From the NCBI RefSeq assembly GCF_016862395.1, contig NZ_BOMW01000016.1:1-64000 (forward strand): a stretch of 64,000 bases of DNA, in the 5' to 3' direction. This document shows positions 41,158 through 49,714 of this stretch, piece after piece. Position numbers and translations under genes: made by a program. The notes below the pieces were generated by a model, which worked only from the letters and a program-made list of their open reading frames with translations, made no database searches and was not told the origin of the DNA. The DNA is from Actinoplanes siamensis. Its GTDB lineage: Bacteria; Actinomycetota; Actinomycetes; Mycobacteriales; Micromonosporaceae. Every line of letters begins with the position of its first letter. Positions within the stretch are counted from its first letter, which is position 1.

Positions 41158-42426
41158 ATGCGACGACTGTTCCTGATCCTCGCGGCCCTGCTGCTGGCCG
41201 CGGGCTGCTCGATCGCCGGCGGCGACGCGAAGGGGCGCACCACTGTCACCTTCCGGCTCTGGGACGAGCAGGTGGCCAAGGCGTACCAGCAGTCCTTCGC
41301 CGCGTTCGAGAAGGCGCATCCGGACATCGGCGTGCAGGTCCAGGTGGTGCCGTGGGCCGACTACTGGACCAAGCTGCCGGCCGACGTCGCCGCCGGCACC
41401 GCCGCGGACATCTTCTGGACCAACACCTCCAACTTCGGCCTCTACGCCGACAACGGGCAGCTGCTGCCTGTCGAGTTCACCGGCGACTGGACGACATCGG
41501 TCGTCGACCTCTACACCCGCAACGGCAAGCTGTGGGGTGTGCCGCAGCTGTGGGACTCCATCGCGCTCTACTACAACAAGGACCTGGTTCCCGACCCGCC
41601 CACGCTGACCTGGGACCCCGCCGCCCCGGACGATGCCCTTCGCGCGACGCTGCGGAAACTCACGGTCGACAGCGCGGGCCGGCACCCCGGGCAGTCCGGC
41701 TTCGACCCGCAGAAGACCAGGGTGTACGGGTTCAACGCCGCCTTCGACCTGCAGGCGATCCTGTGGGATTTCGTCGGATCCAACGGCGGCACCTGGCAGT
41801 CCGGCGACACGTTCGACTTCGCGGACCGGCCGAAGACCGTGCAGGCCGTGCAGTACGTCGTCGACCTGATCAACGCCGAGCACGTGGCGCCGCCGGCCGC
41901 GGACACCAACACCAACGGCGACAAGGCGCTGCAACTGTTCACCCAGGGCCGGATGGCGCTGTTCCAATCCGGACCGTACCACCTGAAGAGCATCCAGGAG
42001 GCCGCCGGTTTCCAGTGGGGCGTCGCGCCGCTGCCGAACGGCCCGGCCGGGCGGGTCGGCGTGGTGCACGGCGTCGCCGCGGTGGCCTCCGCGAAGACCA
42101 GACACCGGGACGCGACGGTCGAGGTGCTCAAGTGGATCGGATCGGCGGACGGGCAACGGCCGATCGCGGAGGGCGGGTACGCGTTCCCCGGCGTGACCAC
42201 CGCGCAACCGGTCTTCGTGGACTACTGGAAGAAACAGGGCGTCGACCTGCAGCCGTTCCTCGACTCGGCGGGCGGCACGACGTTCCCGGCGCCGCTCGGG
42301 CCGCGGGTCGGCGCGGGCCAGACCGCGTACACGCCGATCCTGCAGCAGGTCTTCCTCGGCCGGCTCGGCGTCGCGGAAGGATTGCGCAAGGCGCAGGACG
42401 CCGGCAACGAGGCGATGAAGGGCTGA
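41158..42426 (+). CDS. Extracellular carbohydrate-binding lipoprotein
   Basis: A 422-residue CUT1 solute-binding protein. The signal peptide ends at LAAGCS (Cys17) and the mature part begins TVTFRLWDEQVAKAYQQSFAA; Trp/Tyr-rich stretches such as VPWADYWTKLP suit a sugar-binding cleft. It starts 4 nt after the permease gene and 1 nt before the GH4 gene. Its ligand is probably the GH4 substrate or its precursor. Confidence 0.93.
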   Translation: MRRLFLILAALLLAAGCSIAGGDAKGRTTVTFRLWDEQVAKAYQQSFAAFEKAHPDIGVQVQVVPWADYWTKLPADVAAGTAADIFWTNTSNFGLYADNGQLLPVEFTGDWTTSVVDLYTRNGKLWGVPQLWDSIALYYNKDLVPDPPTLTWDPAAPDDALRATLRKLTVDSAGRHPGQSGFDPQKTRVYGFNAAFDLQAILWDFVGSNGGTWQSGDTFDFADRPKTVQAVQYVVDLINAEHVAPPAADTNTNGDKALQLFTQGRMALFQSGPYHLKSIQEAAGFQWGVAPLPNGPAGRVGVVHGVAAVASAKTRHRDATVEVLKWIGSADGQRPIAEGGYAFPGVTTAQPVFVDYWKKQGVDLQPFLDSAGGTTFPAPLGPRVGAGQTAYTPILQQVFLGRLGVAEGLRKAQDAGNEAMKG

Positions 42427-42427
42427 C

Positions 42428-43747
42428 ATGCGGTTGACGATTCTGGGCGGCGGCGGTTTCCGCGTCCCGCTGGTGTACCAGGCGCTGCTCGCTGATCCGG
42501 AACGGACCATCACCGAGGTCGTCCTGCACGACGTGGACGCCGGGCGGCTCGACGCGATCGGGCGGGTGCTGGCCGCTCTGGGGCGGGGCGCGGTCCCGGT
42601 GCGGGCCACCGCCGATCTGGACGAGGCGCTGACCGGGGCGGCGTTCGTGTTCTGCGCGATCCGGGTCGGCGGGCTGCGCGGACGGGTGGTCGACGAGCAC
42701 GTGGCGCTGGCCGCCGGGGTGCTGGGGCAGGAGACGGTGGGGGCCGGCGGGATCGCGTACGGGCTGCGGTCGGTGCCCGAATCGCTCCGCATCGCCGGCC
42801 GCGCCGCGGCGCTCGCGCCGGACGCCTGGCTGATCAATTTCACCAACCCGGCGGGACTGGTCACCGAGGCGATGTCCCGGATCCTCGGCGACCGGGTGAT
42901 CGGGATCTGCGATTCGCCGTCCGGGCTGGTGGACCGGGTCCTGCGGGCGCTCGCGGTCCGGCCCGGACAGGTGCGGGTGGACTACGCCGGCCTCAACCAC
43001 CTCGGCTGGCTCTACGGGGTGCACGACGCGTCCGGCCGGGACCTGTTGCCGGGGCTGCTGGCCGACGACGCGCGGCTGGGCACGATCGAGGAGGGCCGGC
43101 TCTTCCGGAACCTTCGCGAGCTGGGCGCCATCCCCAACGAGTACCTGCACTACTACTACGACCCGGCCGGCACGCTGGCGGCGGTGCGGTCGGCGCCGCG
43201 GACCCGGGGCGCGTTCCTGCGCGAGCAGCAGGAGCGGTGCTACCACGAGATCGCCGTGCGGGATCCGCTGACGGCCTGGCGGGACGCCTGGCGGGAGCGG
43301 GAGGCGACGTACATGACGGAGAACCGGGAGCTGACCGGGGCGGGGGAGCGCGAGCACGACGAGGCCCGCCCGGCCGGATACGAAGGGGTCGCGCTCGCCG
43401 TGATGCGGGCGCTGGCCCGGGACGAGCCGGCGACGCTGATCCTGAACGTGCGCAACCGCGGGACGCTGCCGATCCTGGACGACGACGCGGTGGTGGAGGT
43501 GCCGTGCCGGGTCGACGCGCGCGGGGCGGCGCCGCTGCCGGTCGGGCCGTTGCCGGAGCACGCGGTGGACCTGGTGCGGGCGGTGAAGGCGACCGACCGG
43601 TTGATCCTGTCGGCGGTCGAGACCGGGTCGCGGGACGCCGCGGTGCGCGCGATGGCCACGCATCCGCTGGTCGGCGATCCGGCGGTGGCGGCGCGGCTGG
43701 TCGACGCCTACCGGGCCGAGTTGCCGGAGCTGTCCTACCTGGCCTGA
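42428..43747 (+). CDS. GH4 family glycosidase (6-phospho-beta-glucosidase-like)
   Basis: A 439-residue NAD- and Mn-dependent glycosidase. The N-terminal Rossmann strand is LTILGGGGFRVPLVY; conserved positions are N140 in NFTNPAG, the metal ligand C161 in GICDSPSG and H191 in AGLNHLGW. GH4 enzymes cleave by a redox-elimination route. Sequence type and family naming suggest 6-phospho-beta-glucosides, but the gene sits with an ABC importer rather than a PTS, so a non-phosphorylated substrate, or phosphorylation by the PfkB kinase, must be considered. Confidence 0.9.
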   Translation: MRLTILGGGGFRVPLVYQALLADPERTITEVVLHDVDAGRLDAIGRVLAALGRGAVPVRATADLDEALTGAAFVFCAIRVGGLRGRVVDEHVALAAGVLGQETVGAGGIAYGLRSVPESLRIAGRAAALAPDAWLINFTNPAGLVTEAMSRILGDRVIGICDSPSGLVDRVLRALAVRPGQVRVDYAGLNHLGWLYGVHDASGRDLLPGLLADDARLGTIEEGRLFRNLRELGAIPNEYLHYYYDPAGTLAAVRSAPRTRGAFLREQQERCYHEIAVRDPLTAWRDAWREREATYMTENRELTGAGEREHDEARPAGYEGVALAVMRALARDEPATLILNVRNRGTLPILDDDAVVEVPCRVDARGAAPLPVGPLPEHAVDLVRAVKATDRLILSAVETGSRDAAVRAMATHPLVGDPAVAARLVDAYRAELPELSYLA

Positions 43748-43878
43748 GCCCCGCACGGCAGATGCGGCCGTGGCGCCGGCTCCGGCCGGCTGCGCGGATC
43801 GGCCCTGGCGCGCGGCTGATACCGGCGAGTAACCTGCGGGGACCTTGGTGGTCGTCGAGGGTGCAGGAGGTGTGCCGG

Positions 43879-44202
43879 GTGCCGCACGTGGAGGTCTCCG
43901 CCGGGACGGTTGTCACGATCCTGGGCATGATCGTGCTGGCGGTGCAGGCCGGCGCGATCCCGTTCACCTACGCCGCCGCCACCCGGCACGTGCGGCGCGG
44001 CGGCACGCGGCCGGCCCTGGTCGCGACCGGGGCGTACCTGCTCGGCTGCCTGCTCACGCTGGTCTTCGTGGCGGTCTTCGCCTGCTCGGACTTCCCGATG
44101 CCGCTGGCGGTGCCGCTCGGTTACCTGCCGATGTGGCTCTTCGCGCTGCTGATCCTCAAGGATCCGGAGGCGCGGCCCAGCGGGCGGCGCCTCCGGAGCT
44201 GA
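43879..44202 (+). CDS. Small three-helix membrane protein
   Basis: A 107-residue hydrophobic protein with helices near residues 10-28, 45-65 and 72-92 and a basic C-terminus. GGAGG at 43866-43870 is 8 nt before GTG 43879, fixing the start within a longer open frame. No family recognised. It is convergent with the desaturase gene. Confidence 0.65.
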   Translation: MPHVEVSAGTVVTILGMIVLAVQAGAIPFTYAAATRHVRRGGTRPALVATGAYLLGCLLTLVFVAVFACSDFPMPLAVPLGYLPMWLFALLILKDPEARPSGRRLRS

Positions 44203-44203
44203 C

Positions 44204-45358
44204 TCAGGCCGCGGCCGGCTCGGCCACCGGCATGCGCGGCGGGATGGACGGGTCCGCGTCCGGCATCGGCTTGCGGTTCGGGAAGGACAGCCGGATCACC
44301 TTGGCCCACGCCGAGGCGACCTGCAGCGGCAGCGGGCCGGTCACGTACGGCAGGTCGTACTTCTCGAAGAGCGCCCGCACCTTGACCGCGACCTCGGGGT
44401 ACCGGCTGCTCGGCAGGTCCGGGAAGAGGTGGTGCTCGATCTGGTGGGACAGGTTGCCGGTCATGATGTGCATCAGCCGGCTGCCGGAGATGTTGGCCGA
44501 GCCGAGCATCTGCCGCAGGTACCACTCGCCGCGGGTCTCGCCCTTGATCGAGGTGCGCTCGAAGGTGGAGACGCCGTTCGGGAAGTGACCGCACATGATC
44601 ACCGAGTGGCTCCACAGGTTGCGGACCAGGTTCGCGGTGAAGTTCGCGGCGATGGTGTGCAGGAAGGACGGGCCGGACAGCGCCGGGTGGATGATGTAGT
44701 CCTTGAGCACCTGGCGGCGGATCTTGCGGCCGACCGCCTTGACGTTCGCCCGGAACTGCGGGTTGTTGCGCCGCTTCCTGGTCTTCAGGTTCTTGCCCAG
44801 CTCCAGGTCGTAGGCGGCGATGCCGTACTCGAAGAAGAGCGCGTTGATGAAGTTCCACAGCGGCTGGGCGAGGTAGAACGGGTGCCAGCGCTGGTTCTCG
44901 TCGACCCGCATGATGCCGTACCCGAGGTCGTTGTCCTTGCCGACGACGTTCGTGTACTTGTGGTGGACCTCGTTGTGCGAGTGCTTCCACTGGTCGGCCG
45001 GCGTGACGTGGTCCCACTCCCAGGTGGTGGAGTGGATCTTCGGGTCGCGCATGAAGTCGTACTGCCCGTGCAGGATGTTGTGGCCGATCTCCATGTTCTC
45101 CAGGATCTTCGCCACCGACAGACCGGCCGTGCCGATCAGCCAGGCCGGCGGGAAGAGCGAGAACAGCAGCACCGCGCGGCTGCCCATCTCCAGGCTGCGC
45201 TGCACCTTGATGACCTTGCGGATGTACGCGGCGTCGCGTTCCCCCCGGGCGGCGAGCACCTCGTCCCGGATCGCGTCCAGCTCACGGCCGATCGCCTCGA
45301 TGTCCTCGGCGGTCAGGTGGGCGATCGGGTTGTTTTCCTGGCGTTGCAGTGTCGTCAC
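44204..45358 (-). CDS. DesA3-type membrane fatty acid desaturase
   Basis: A 384-residue acyl-CoA/lipid desaturase introducing a double bond into membrane fatty acids. All three His boxes are present: HNILH, HSHNEVHH and QIEHHLFP, holding the di-iron centre. Hydrophobic helices lie between them. It is 31 nt downstream of a [2Fe-2S] oxidoreductase on the same strand, the same pairing as DesA3 with its reductase in mycobacteria. GTG 45358 (GAGGA upstream) is preferred over TTG 45379. Confidence 0.94.
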   Translation of the reverse strand: MTTLQRQENNPIAHLTAEDIEAIGRELDAIRDEVLAARGERDAAYIRKVIKVQRSLEMGSRAVLLFSLFPPAWLIGTAGLSVAKILENMEIGHNILHGQYDFMRDPKIHSTTWEWDHVTPADQWKHSHNEVHHKYTNVVGKDNDLGYGIMRVDENQRWHPFYLAQPLWNFINALFFEYGIAAYDLELGKNLKTRKRRNNPQFRANVKAVGRKIRRQVLKDYIIHPALSGPSFLHTIAANFTANLVRNLWSHSVIMCGHFPNGVSTFERTSIKGETRGEWYLRQMLGSANISGSRLMHIMTGNLSHQIEHHLFPDLPSSRYPEVAVKVRALFEKYDLPYVTGPLPLQVASAWAKVIRLSFPNRKPMPDADPSIPPRMPVAEPAAA

Positions 45359-45389
45359 GAGTTCCTCGATCTCTCTCAACGGCGGGGGG

Positions 45390-46496
45390 TCAGGCGTCCA
45401 GACGGCAGGGCCCGGCGGCGGCCGAGACGCACGTCTGGACCAGGACGTTGTCGCCTTCCACGGCGGTGGTGACGGTGCCGTCGCGCAGGTCGCGGACGAT
45501 GCCCTCGCGCATCGGCAGCACGCAGGAGTAGCAGATGCCCATCCGGCAGCCGGACGGCATCAGCTGGCCGGCGGCCTCACCGGCGTCCAGGATCGAGACG
45601 CCGCCCGGCGCCTCCACCGTGACGCCGGAACGCTCGAAGGCGACCGTGCCGCCCTCGCCCGCGACCAGCACGGTGGGCCGGAACCGCTCGACGTGCAGCC
45701 GTTCGGCGATACCGGCCTCGGCCCAGTGGTCGGCCATCGCGTCCAGCATCTCGCCCGGGCCGCAGGCCCAGGTCTCCCGCTCGAACAGGTCCGGGACGAG
45801 GGTGTCCAGGTCGGCCGGCTTGATCCGGCCGTCCGCGCCGGTGTGCCGCTCGACCAGCCGGATCGTGCCCCGCGCGGCGAGCTCCCGCAGCTCGGCGCCG
45901 AACACCACGTCCTGCGGCGTGCGGGCCGAGTGCACCACGACCACGTCGGACAGCTCGTGCCCGGCGCTGCGCAAAATACCCATGACCGGCGTGATCCCGC
46001 TGCCGGCGGTGACGAACAGGCTCTTCGCCGGCCGCTCGCGCGGCACGACGAAATCGCCGGCCGGCAGGTCGAGGTTGACGATCATGCCGCGGCGGGCGTG
46101 GTCCATCAGATACGAACTGACCACCCCGTCGCGTACGGCGTTGACCGTCACGCAGATCCGGCCGGACGGGTGCCCCGCGGCGCTGCTCACCGAATAGGCG
46201 CGCCACAGGCGGATGCCGTCCACGTCGACGCCGAGCCGCACGTACTGCCCGGGCTCGTGCGGGCGCCAGCCGCGGCCCGGCCGCAGCTCCAGGGTGACCG
46301 CGTTCGCGGTCTCCCGCCGGACCGCCTCGACTCGGGCGCGCAGGACGTCGGGGTTGCGCAGGGGGGCGATCACGTCGAGGTAGTCGGTGGGCACCACCGG
46401 GGTGGTGATCAGCTCGACGACGCGCCACGCGCCGTTGCGCAATGTCTGTGTAACAGGCACCTGACCAAGCCTGGTCGGTCGGGCGGGCGAAAGCAT
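45390..46496 (-). CDS. Ferredoxin-NAD(P) reductase with fused [2Fe-2S] domain
   Basis: A 368-residue electron-transfer protein. The flavin domain has RAYSVSS, the NAD(P)H domain has GSGITPVMGIL and ACGPGEML, and the C-terminal plant-type ferredoxin domain has CRMGICYSC plus a fourth Cys in QTCVS. It supplies electrons to the desaturase downstream. The start at ATG 46496 has no clear Shine-Dalgarno; GTG 46460 is an alternative. The inverted repeat GACCA-AGCC-TGGTC (46463-46476) sits between the two candidate starts. Confidence 0.93.
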   Translation of the reverse strand: MLSPARPTRLGQVPVTQTLRNGAWRVVELITTPVVPTDYLDVIAPLRNPDVLRARVEAVRRETANAVTLELRPGRGWRPHEPGQYVRLGVDVDGIRLWRAYSVSSAAGHPSGRICVTVNAVRDGVVSSYLMDHARRGMIVNLDLPAGDFVVPRERPAKSLFVTAGSGITPVMGILRSAGHELSDVVVVHSARTPQDVVFGAELRELAARGTIRLVERHTGADGRIKPADLDTLVPDLFERETWACGPGEMLDAMADHWAEAGIAERLHVERFRPTVLVAGEGGTVAFERSGVTVEAPGGVSILDAGEAAGQLMPSGCRMGICYSCVLPMREGIVRDLRDGTVTTAVEGDNVLVQTCVSAAAGPCRLDA

Positions 46497-46572
46497 GACC
46501 AGCCGAAGTGAATCCGAGGCACCATAATTGTTCGGCGGGGACAAGAATCGGAGTCGAAACGAAGGAGTTTGT

Positions 46573-47766
46573 GTGATCGAGCCGCTACGTGACGTCCGGT
46601 CGTACCGGCTGCCGGTCGACGTGGTCGACCCGCTCCGGCGCGGGCTGCCCGAGGTGGCCGTGCAGACCATCGCGGCGATCACGATGGAGGTGCCGGCGTA
46701 CGCGGAGCCGTTCGCCGGCGAGCTGGGCCACAAGATCGAGCGGGCCGTGCAGGCCGCCCTGGGCACCTTCCTCAACCTGGTCTCGCGGCCCGGCACCGAC
46801 CCCGGCACGCCGCTGGCCTCGGCCCTGGAGGCGGCGTACGCGCTGGGCCGCGGCGAGGCGCGCAACGGCCGCAGCCTGGACGCGCTGCTCTCGGCGTACC
46901 GGGTGGGCGCCCGGGTGGCCTGGCGGGAGCTGGCCGCGATCAGCGTCCGCTCGGGGCAGCCGGCCGGCACCATCGCGGACTTCGCCGAGCTGGTCTTCGC
47001 GTACATCGACGAGCTGTCCGCGGCCAGCATCGCGGGGCACGCCGACGAGCTGGCCGCCTCCGGCCGGATCCGGCTGCGCCACCTGCAGCAGCTCGCCCAA
47101 GCGCTGGTCGCCGGGGAGCCCGCGCACGTGCTGCAGTCAGCCGCCGAGCGCGCCGAGTGGGCCCCGCCGCAGACGCTCACCGCCGTCCTGCTGCCGGAAC
47201 GGTCGTCCCGTTCGCTGATCGACCTGCTCGACCCGCGCACGCTGCCGCTGGCCGGGGCGCTGCCGGACCTGCCGGGCACGGCGGTGCTGCTGGTGCCGGA
47301 TCCGCAGGGCGCCTCCCGGCCGCATCTGACCCGCCTGCTGACCGGGCACGACGCGGTGATCGGGCCGGCCCGGCCATGGCTGCTGGCGCAGTGCTCGGTG
47401 GAGCGCGCGGTCCGGGTGCACCAGTTGCACCCGCCGCGCCGGGGCGTGGTCGTGGACACCGAGGAGCACCTGGCCGAGCTGGTCGTGCAGGCCGACCCGG
47501 GCGCGCTGGCCGACCTGCGGGACCGGGCGCTGGCACCGCTGGCCGGGGAGCGCGGGACGGCCGCGGCCAAGCTGGTGGAGACGCTGCGCAGCTGGCTGTT
47601 GCACCACGGGCGGCGCGAGGACGTGGCGGCGGAGCTGTTCGTGCACCCGCAGACGGTGCGGTACCGGATGGCCCGGCTGCGCGAGCTCTACGGCGAGCGG
47701 CTCAAGGATCCACAGTGGGTGCTGGCGCTGACCATCGCGCTCGCGATGCCGCTGCCGGAGGCATAG
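46573..47766 (+). CDS. PucR/CdaR-type transcriptional regulator
   Basis: A 397-residue regulator. The N-terminal two-thirds is an alpha-helical sensing region (an RsbT-like/DUF4-type helical domain followed by a GGDEF-like fold lacking catalytic motifs). The C-terminal HTH_30 reads EDVAAELFVHPQTVRYRMARLRELYG. It is divergent from the reductase/desaturase operon, which it probably controls. AAGGAG precedes GTG 46573. The stop is followed by a probable terminator at 47888. Confidence 0.88.
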   Translation: MIEPLRDVRSYRLPVDVVDPLRRGLPEVAVQTIAAITMEVPAYAEPFAGELGHKIERAVQAALGTFLNLVSRPGTDPGTPLASALEAAYALGRGEARNGRSLDALLSAYRVGARVAWRELAAISVRSGQPAGTIADFAELVFAYIDELSAASIAGHADELAASGRIRLRHLQQLAQALVAGEPAHVLQSAAERAEWAPPQTLTAVLLPERSSRSLIDLLDPRTLPLAGALPDLPGTAVLLVPDPQGASRPHLTRLLTGHDAVIGPARPWLLAQCSVERAVRVHQLHPPRRGVVVDTEEHLAELVVQADPGALADLRDRALAPLAGERGTAAAKLVETLRSWLLHHGRREDVAAELFVHPQTVRYRMARLRELYGERLKDPQWVLALTIALAMPLPEA

Positions 47767-47887
47767 GTATACCGACGGGCCGCCTACTGGTTCGCCTGGT
47801 TTGCAACCTCAATGGCGATTCATGTCTGTCGGCTTCCTTTGGCGATGACACGTCATGGGCGTGCGCCTTTCGGCCACGACACCCCTT

Positions 47888-47910
47888 GAGCCCCGGCCGC
47901 TGCGGGGCTC
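47888..47910. terminator. Hairpin terminator or attenuator before metNIQ
   Basis: GAGCCCC (47888-47894) pairs with GGGGCTC (47904-47910) over a 9-nt loop, followed by CTTCCTGTTAT. It could end the pucR transcript or act in the metN leader. Upstream, the 5-2-5 inverted repeat ATGAC-AC-GTCAT (47845-47856) is a possible operator. Confidence 0.55.
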
Positions 47911-47998
47911 CTTCCTGTTATCGGAAAGTGACTGAGCCCGTGAGGGTCGTTACACCGAGTGGATCGACCGGACCCCTGCGGCTAGCGTGGTACGTGCT

Positions 47999-48027
47999 GC
48001 AAAACCGATGGGCTGGATAGGTTTTGC
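47999..48027 (+). promoter_or_regulatory. Inverted repeat in the metNIQ leader
   Basis: GCAAAACC and GGTTTTGC form a perfect 8-bp stem around a 13-nt loop, ending 35 nt before the metN start. It is A/T-rich for this window. It may be an operator for a methionine regulator or part of an RNA switch; it does not match any SAM riboswitch pattern I know. Confidence 0.5.
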
Positions 48028-48061
48028 GATCCGGATCACAAAGGTTGACCAGGGTGTTTAC

Positions 48062-49045
48062 GTGATTGAAATTAGCGGTCTTCGCAAGACGTACCGCTCC
48101 CGGACCGGGTCCGTGGTGGCTGTCGACGGCGTGGACCTGAGCGTGGGCGAAGGCGAGGTCTACGGCGTCCTCGGGCGCAGCGGGGCCGGCAAGAGCACGC
48201 TGCTGCGCTGCGTCAACATGCTGGAGCGGCCCGACGCCGGCACGGTCCGCGTCGGCGACGTGGAGCTGACCGGGCTCACCGGCAAGCGGCTGCGCACCGC
48301 CCGGCACGGGATCGGGATGATCCACCAGCACTTCGCCCTGCTCTCCTCGCGCACCGTCGCCGGGAACGTGGCGTTCGCCCTGGAGGTCACCGGCACCCCG
48401 CGGGCCGAGCGCAAGGCCCGTGTCGCCGAGCTGCTGGAGCTGGTCGGGCTCACCGAGCGGGCCGGGGCGTACCCCGCTCAGCTCTCCGGCGGCCAGAAGC
48501 AGCGGGTCGGCATCGCCCGCGCGCTCGCCGCCCGGCCCCAGGTGCTGCTCTCCGACGAGGCCACCTCGGCGCTCGACCCGGAGACCACCGAGTCGATCCT
48601 GCGCCTGCTGCTCGATCTGAACCGGCGGCTCGGCCTGACCATCCTGCTGATCACGCACGAGATGACAGTGGTGAAGCGGATCTGCAGGTCGGTGGCGCTG
48701 ATGCGGGACGGCCGGTTCGCCGAGTCGGGCACCGTCGCGGAGCTGCTCCGGCGCCCCGGCTCGGAGCTGGCGAGCGGCCTGTTCCCGCTGGGCGGGCCGG
48801 CCGGGCTGGACGGCGCGACAGTCGTCGACGTCACGGTCAGCGGCGCCGACGCGGACGCCCCGATCATCGCGGAGCTGGCCCGGCGGTTCGACACCGACGT
48901 GCGCATCCTGGGCGGCGCGGTGGAGACGCTGGCCACCACCCGCGCCGGCCGCTGGCGGCTCGCGCTGCCCGGCACGCCGCAGGACAACACCGGGGCGCTG
49001 GAGTTCCTGCGCAGCCGTGGCGCCGAGGTCGAGGTGGCGTCGTGA
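48062..49045 (+). CDS. metN: Methionine ABC transporter ATPase
   Basis: A 327-residue ATPase of the D/L-methionine importer. Walker A is GRSGAGKST, the signature is LSGGQKQRVGIARAL, Walker B ends LLSDEATSALDPETT. The C-terminal NIL regulatory domain (about residues 255-327, VVDVTVSGADADAPIIAELARR) is present and binds methionine to inhibit transport in E. coli MetN. GTG 48062 has only a weak ribosome binding site. The stop overlaps metI. Confidence 0.95.
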   Translation: MIEISGLRKTYRSRTGSVVAVDGVDLSVGEGEVYGVLGRSGAGKSTLLRCVNMLERPDAGTVRVGDVELTGLTGKRLRTARHGIGMIHQHFALLSSRTVAGNVAFALEVTGTPRAERKARVAELLELVGLTERAGAYPAQLSGGQKQRVGIARALAARPQVLLSDEATSALDPETTESILRLLLDLNRRLGLTILLITHEMTVVKRICRSVALMRDGRFAESGTVAELLRRPGSELASGLFPLGGPAGLDGATVVDVTVSGADADAPIIAELARRFDTDVRILGGAVETLATTRAGRWRLALPGTPQDNTGALEFLRSRGAEVEVAS

Positions 49046-49698
49046 CCTGGTCCGAAGTCTTCGAGCTGCTCGGCCCGGCGTCCCGGGAGACCGCCTGGAT
49101 GGTCGGCGTGGCCTCGCTGTTCACCGCGGTCGGCGGCCTGCTGATCGGGGTGCTGTTCGTGCTCACCGAGCGCGGTGGCCTGCTCCCGGCCCCGCCGCTG
49201 AACGCGCTGCTCGGCCTGATCGTCAACCTCGGCCGCTCGATTCCCTTCCTGATCCTGATGGTGTCGATCACCCCGTTCACCCGTCTGGTCGTGGGCACCA
49301 GCATCGGCACCGACGCGGCGATCGTCCCGCTGATCGTCGGGGCCGTCCCGTTCTTCGCCCGCATCGTCGAGACGGCGCTGCACGAGGTGCCGGGCGACGT
49401 GGTCGCCGCCGCCACCGCGATGGGCGCCGGCCGCGGCACCATCGTCGGCAAGGTGCTGCTCCGCGAGGCGCTGCCCGGCCTGATCTCCGGGTTCACCATC
49501 ACGATCATCGCGATCACCGGATACTCGGCGATGGCCGGTTCGGTCGGTGGCGGCGGGCTCGGCGCCTTCGCGATCGACTACGGCTACAACCGCTTCGAGG
49601 GCAAGGCCATGACCGCGACGGTCCTGGTGCTCGTCGTCTTCGTCCAGCTCGTCCAGATGGTGGGCGACTTCCTCGCCCGCCGGCTCTCCCACCGATAG
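49042..49698 (+). CDS. metI: Methionine ABC transporter permease
   Basis: A 218-residue permease with five helices, typical for MetI. The coupling loop reads IVETALHEVPGDVVAAATAMGAGRGTIVGKVLLREALPGL. It overlaps metN by GTGA and is followed 16 nt later by metQ, giving the standard metNIQ order. Confidence 0.95.
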   Translation: MTWSEVFELLGPASRETAWMVGVASLFTAVGGLLIGVLFVLTERGGLLPAPPLNALLGLIVNLGRSIPFLILMVSITPFTRLVVGTSIGTDAAIVPLIVGAVPFFARIVETALHEVPGDVVAAATAMGAGRGTIVGKVLLREALPGLISGFTITIIAITGYSAMAGSVGGGGLGAFAIDYGYNRFEGKAMTATVLVLVVFVQLVQMVGDFLARRLSHR

Positions 49699-49714
49699 AA
49701 AGGCACCACCGAGA

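Noticed and set aside
47767-48061. SAM-IV riboswitch upstream of metNIQ
   Set aside because: Some local similarity (GCAACCTC) but the stems and core of SAM-IV cannot be assembled by eye. Kept only as an unexplained leader.
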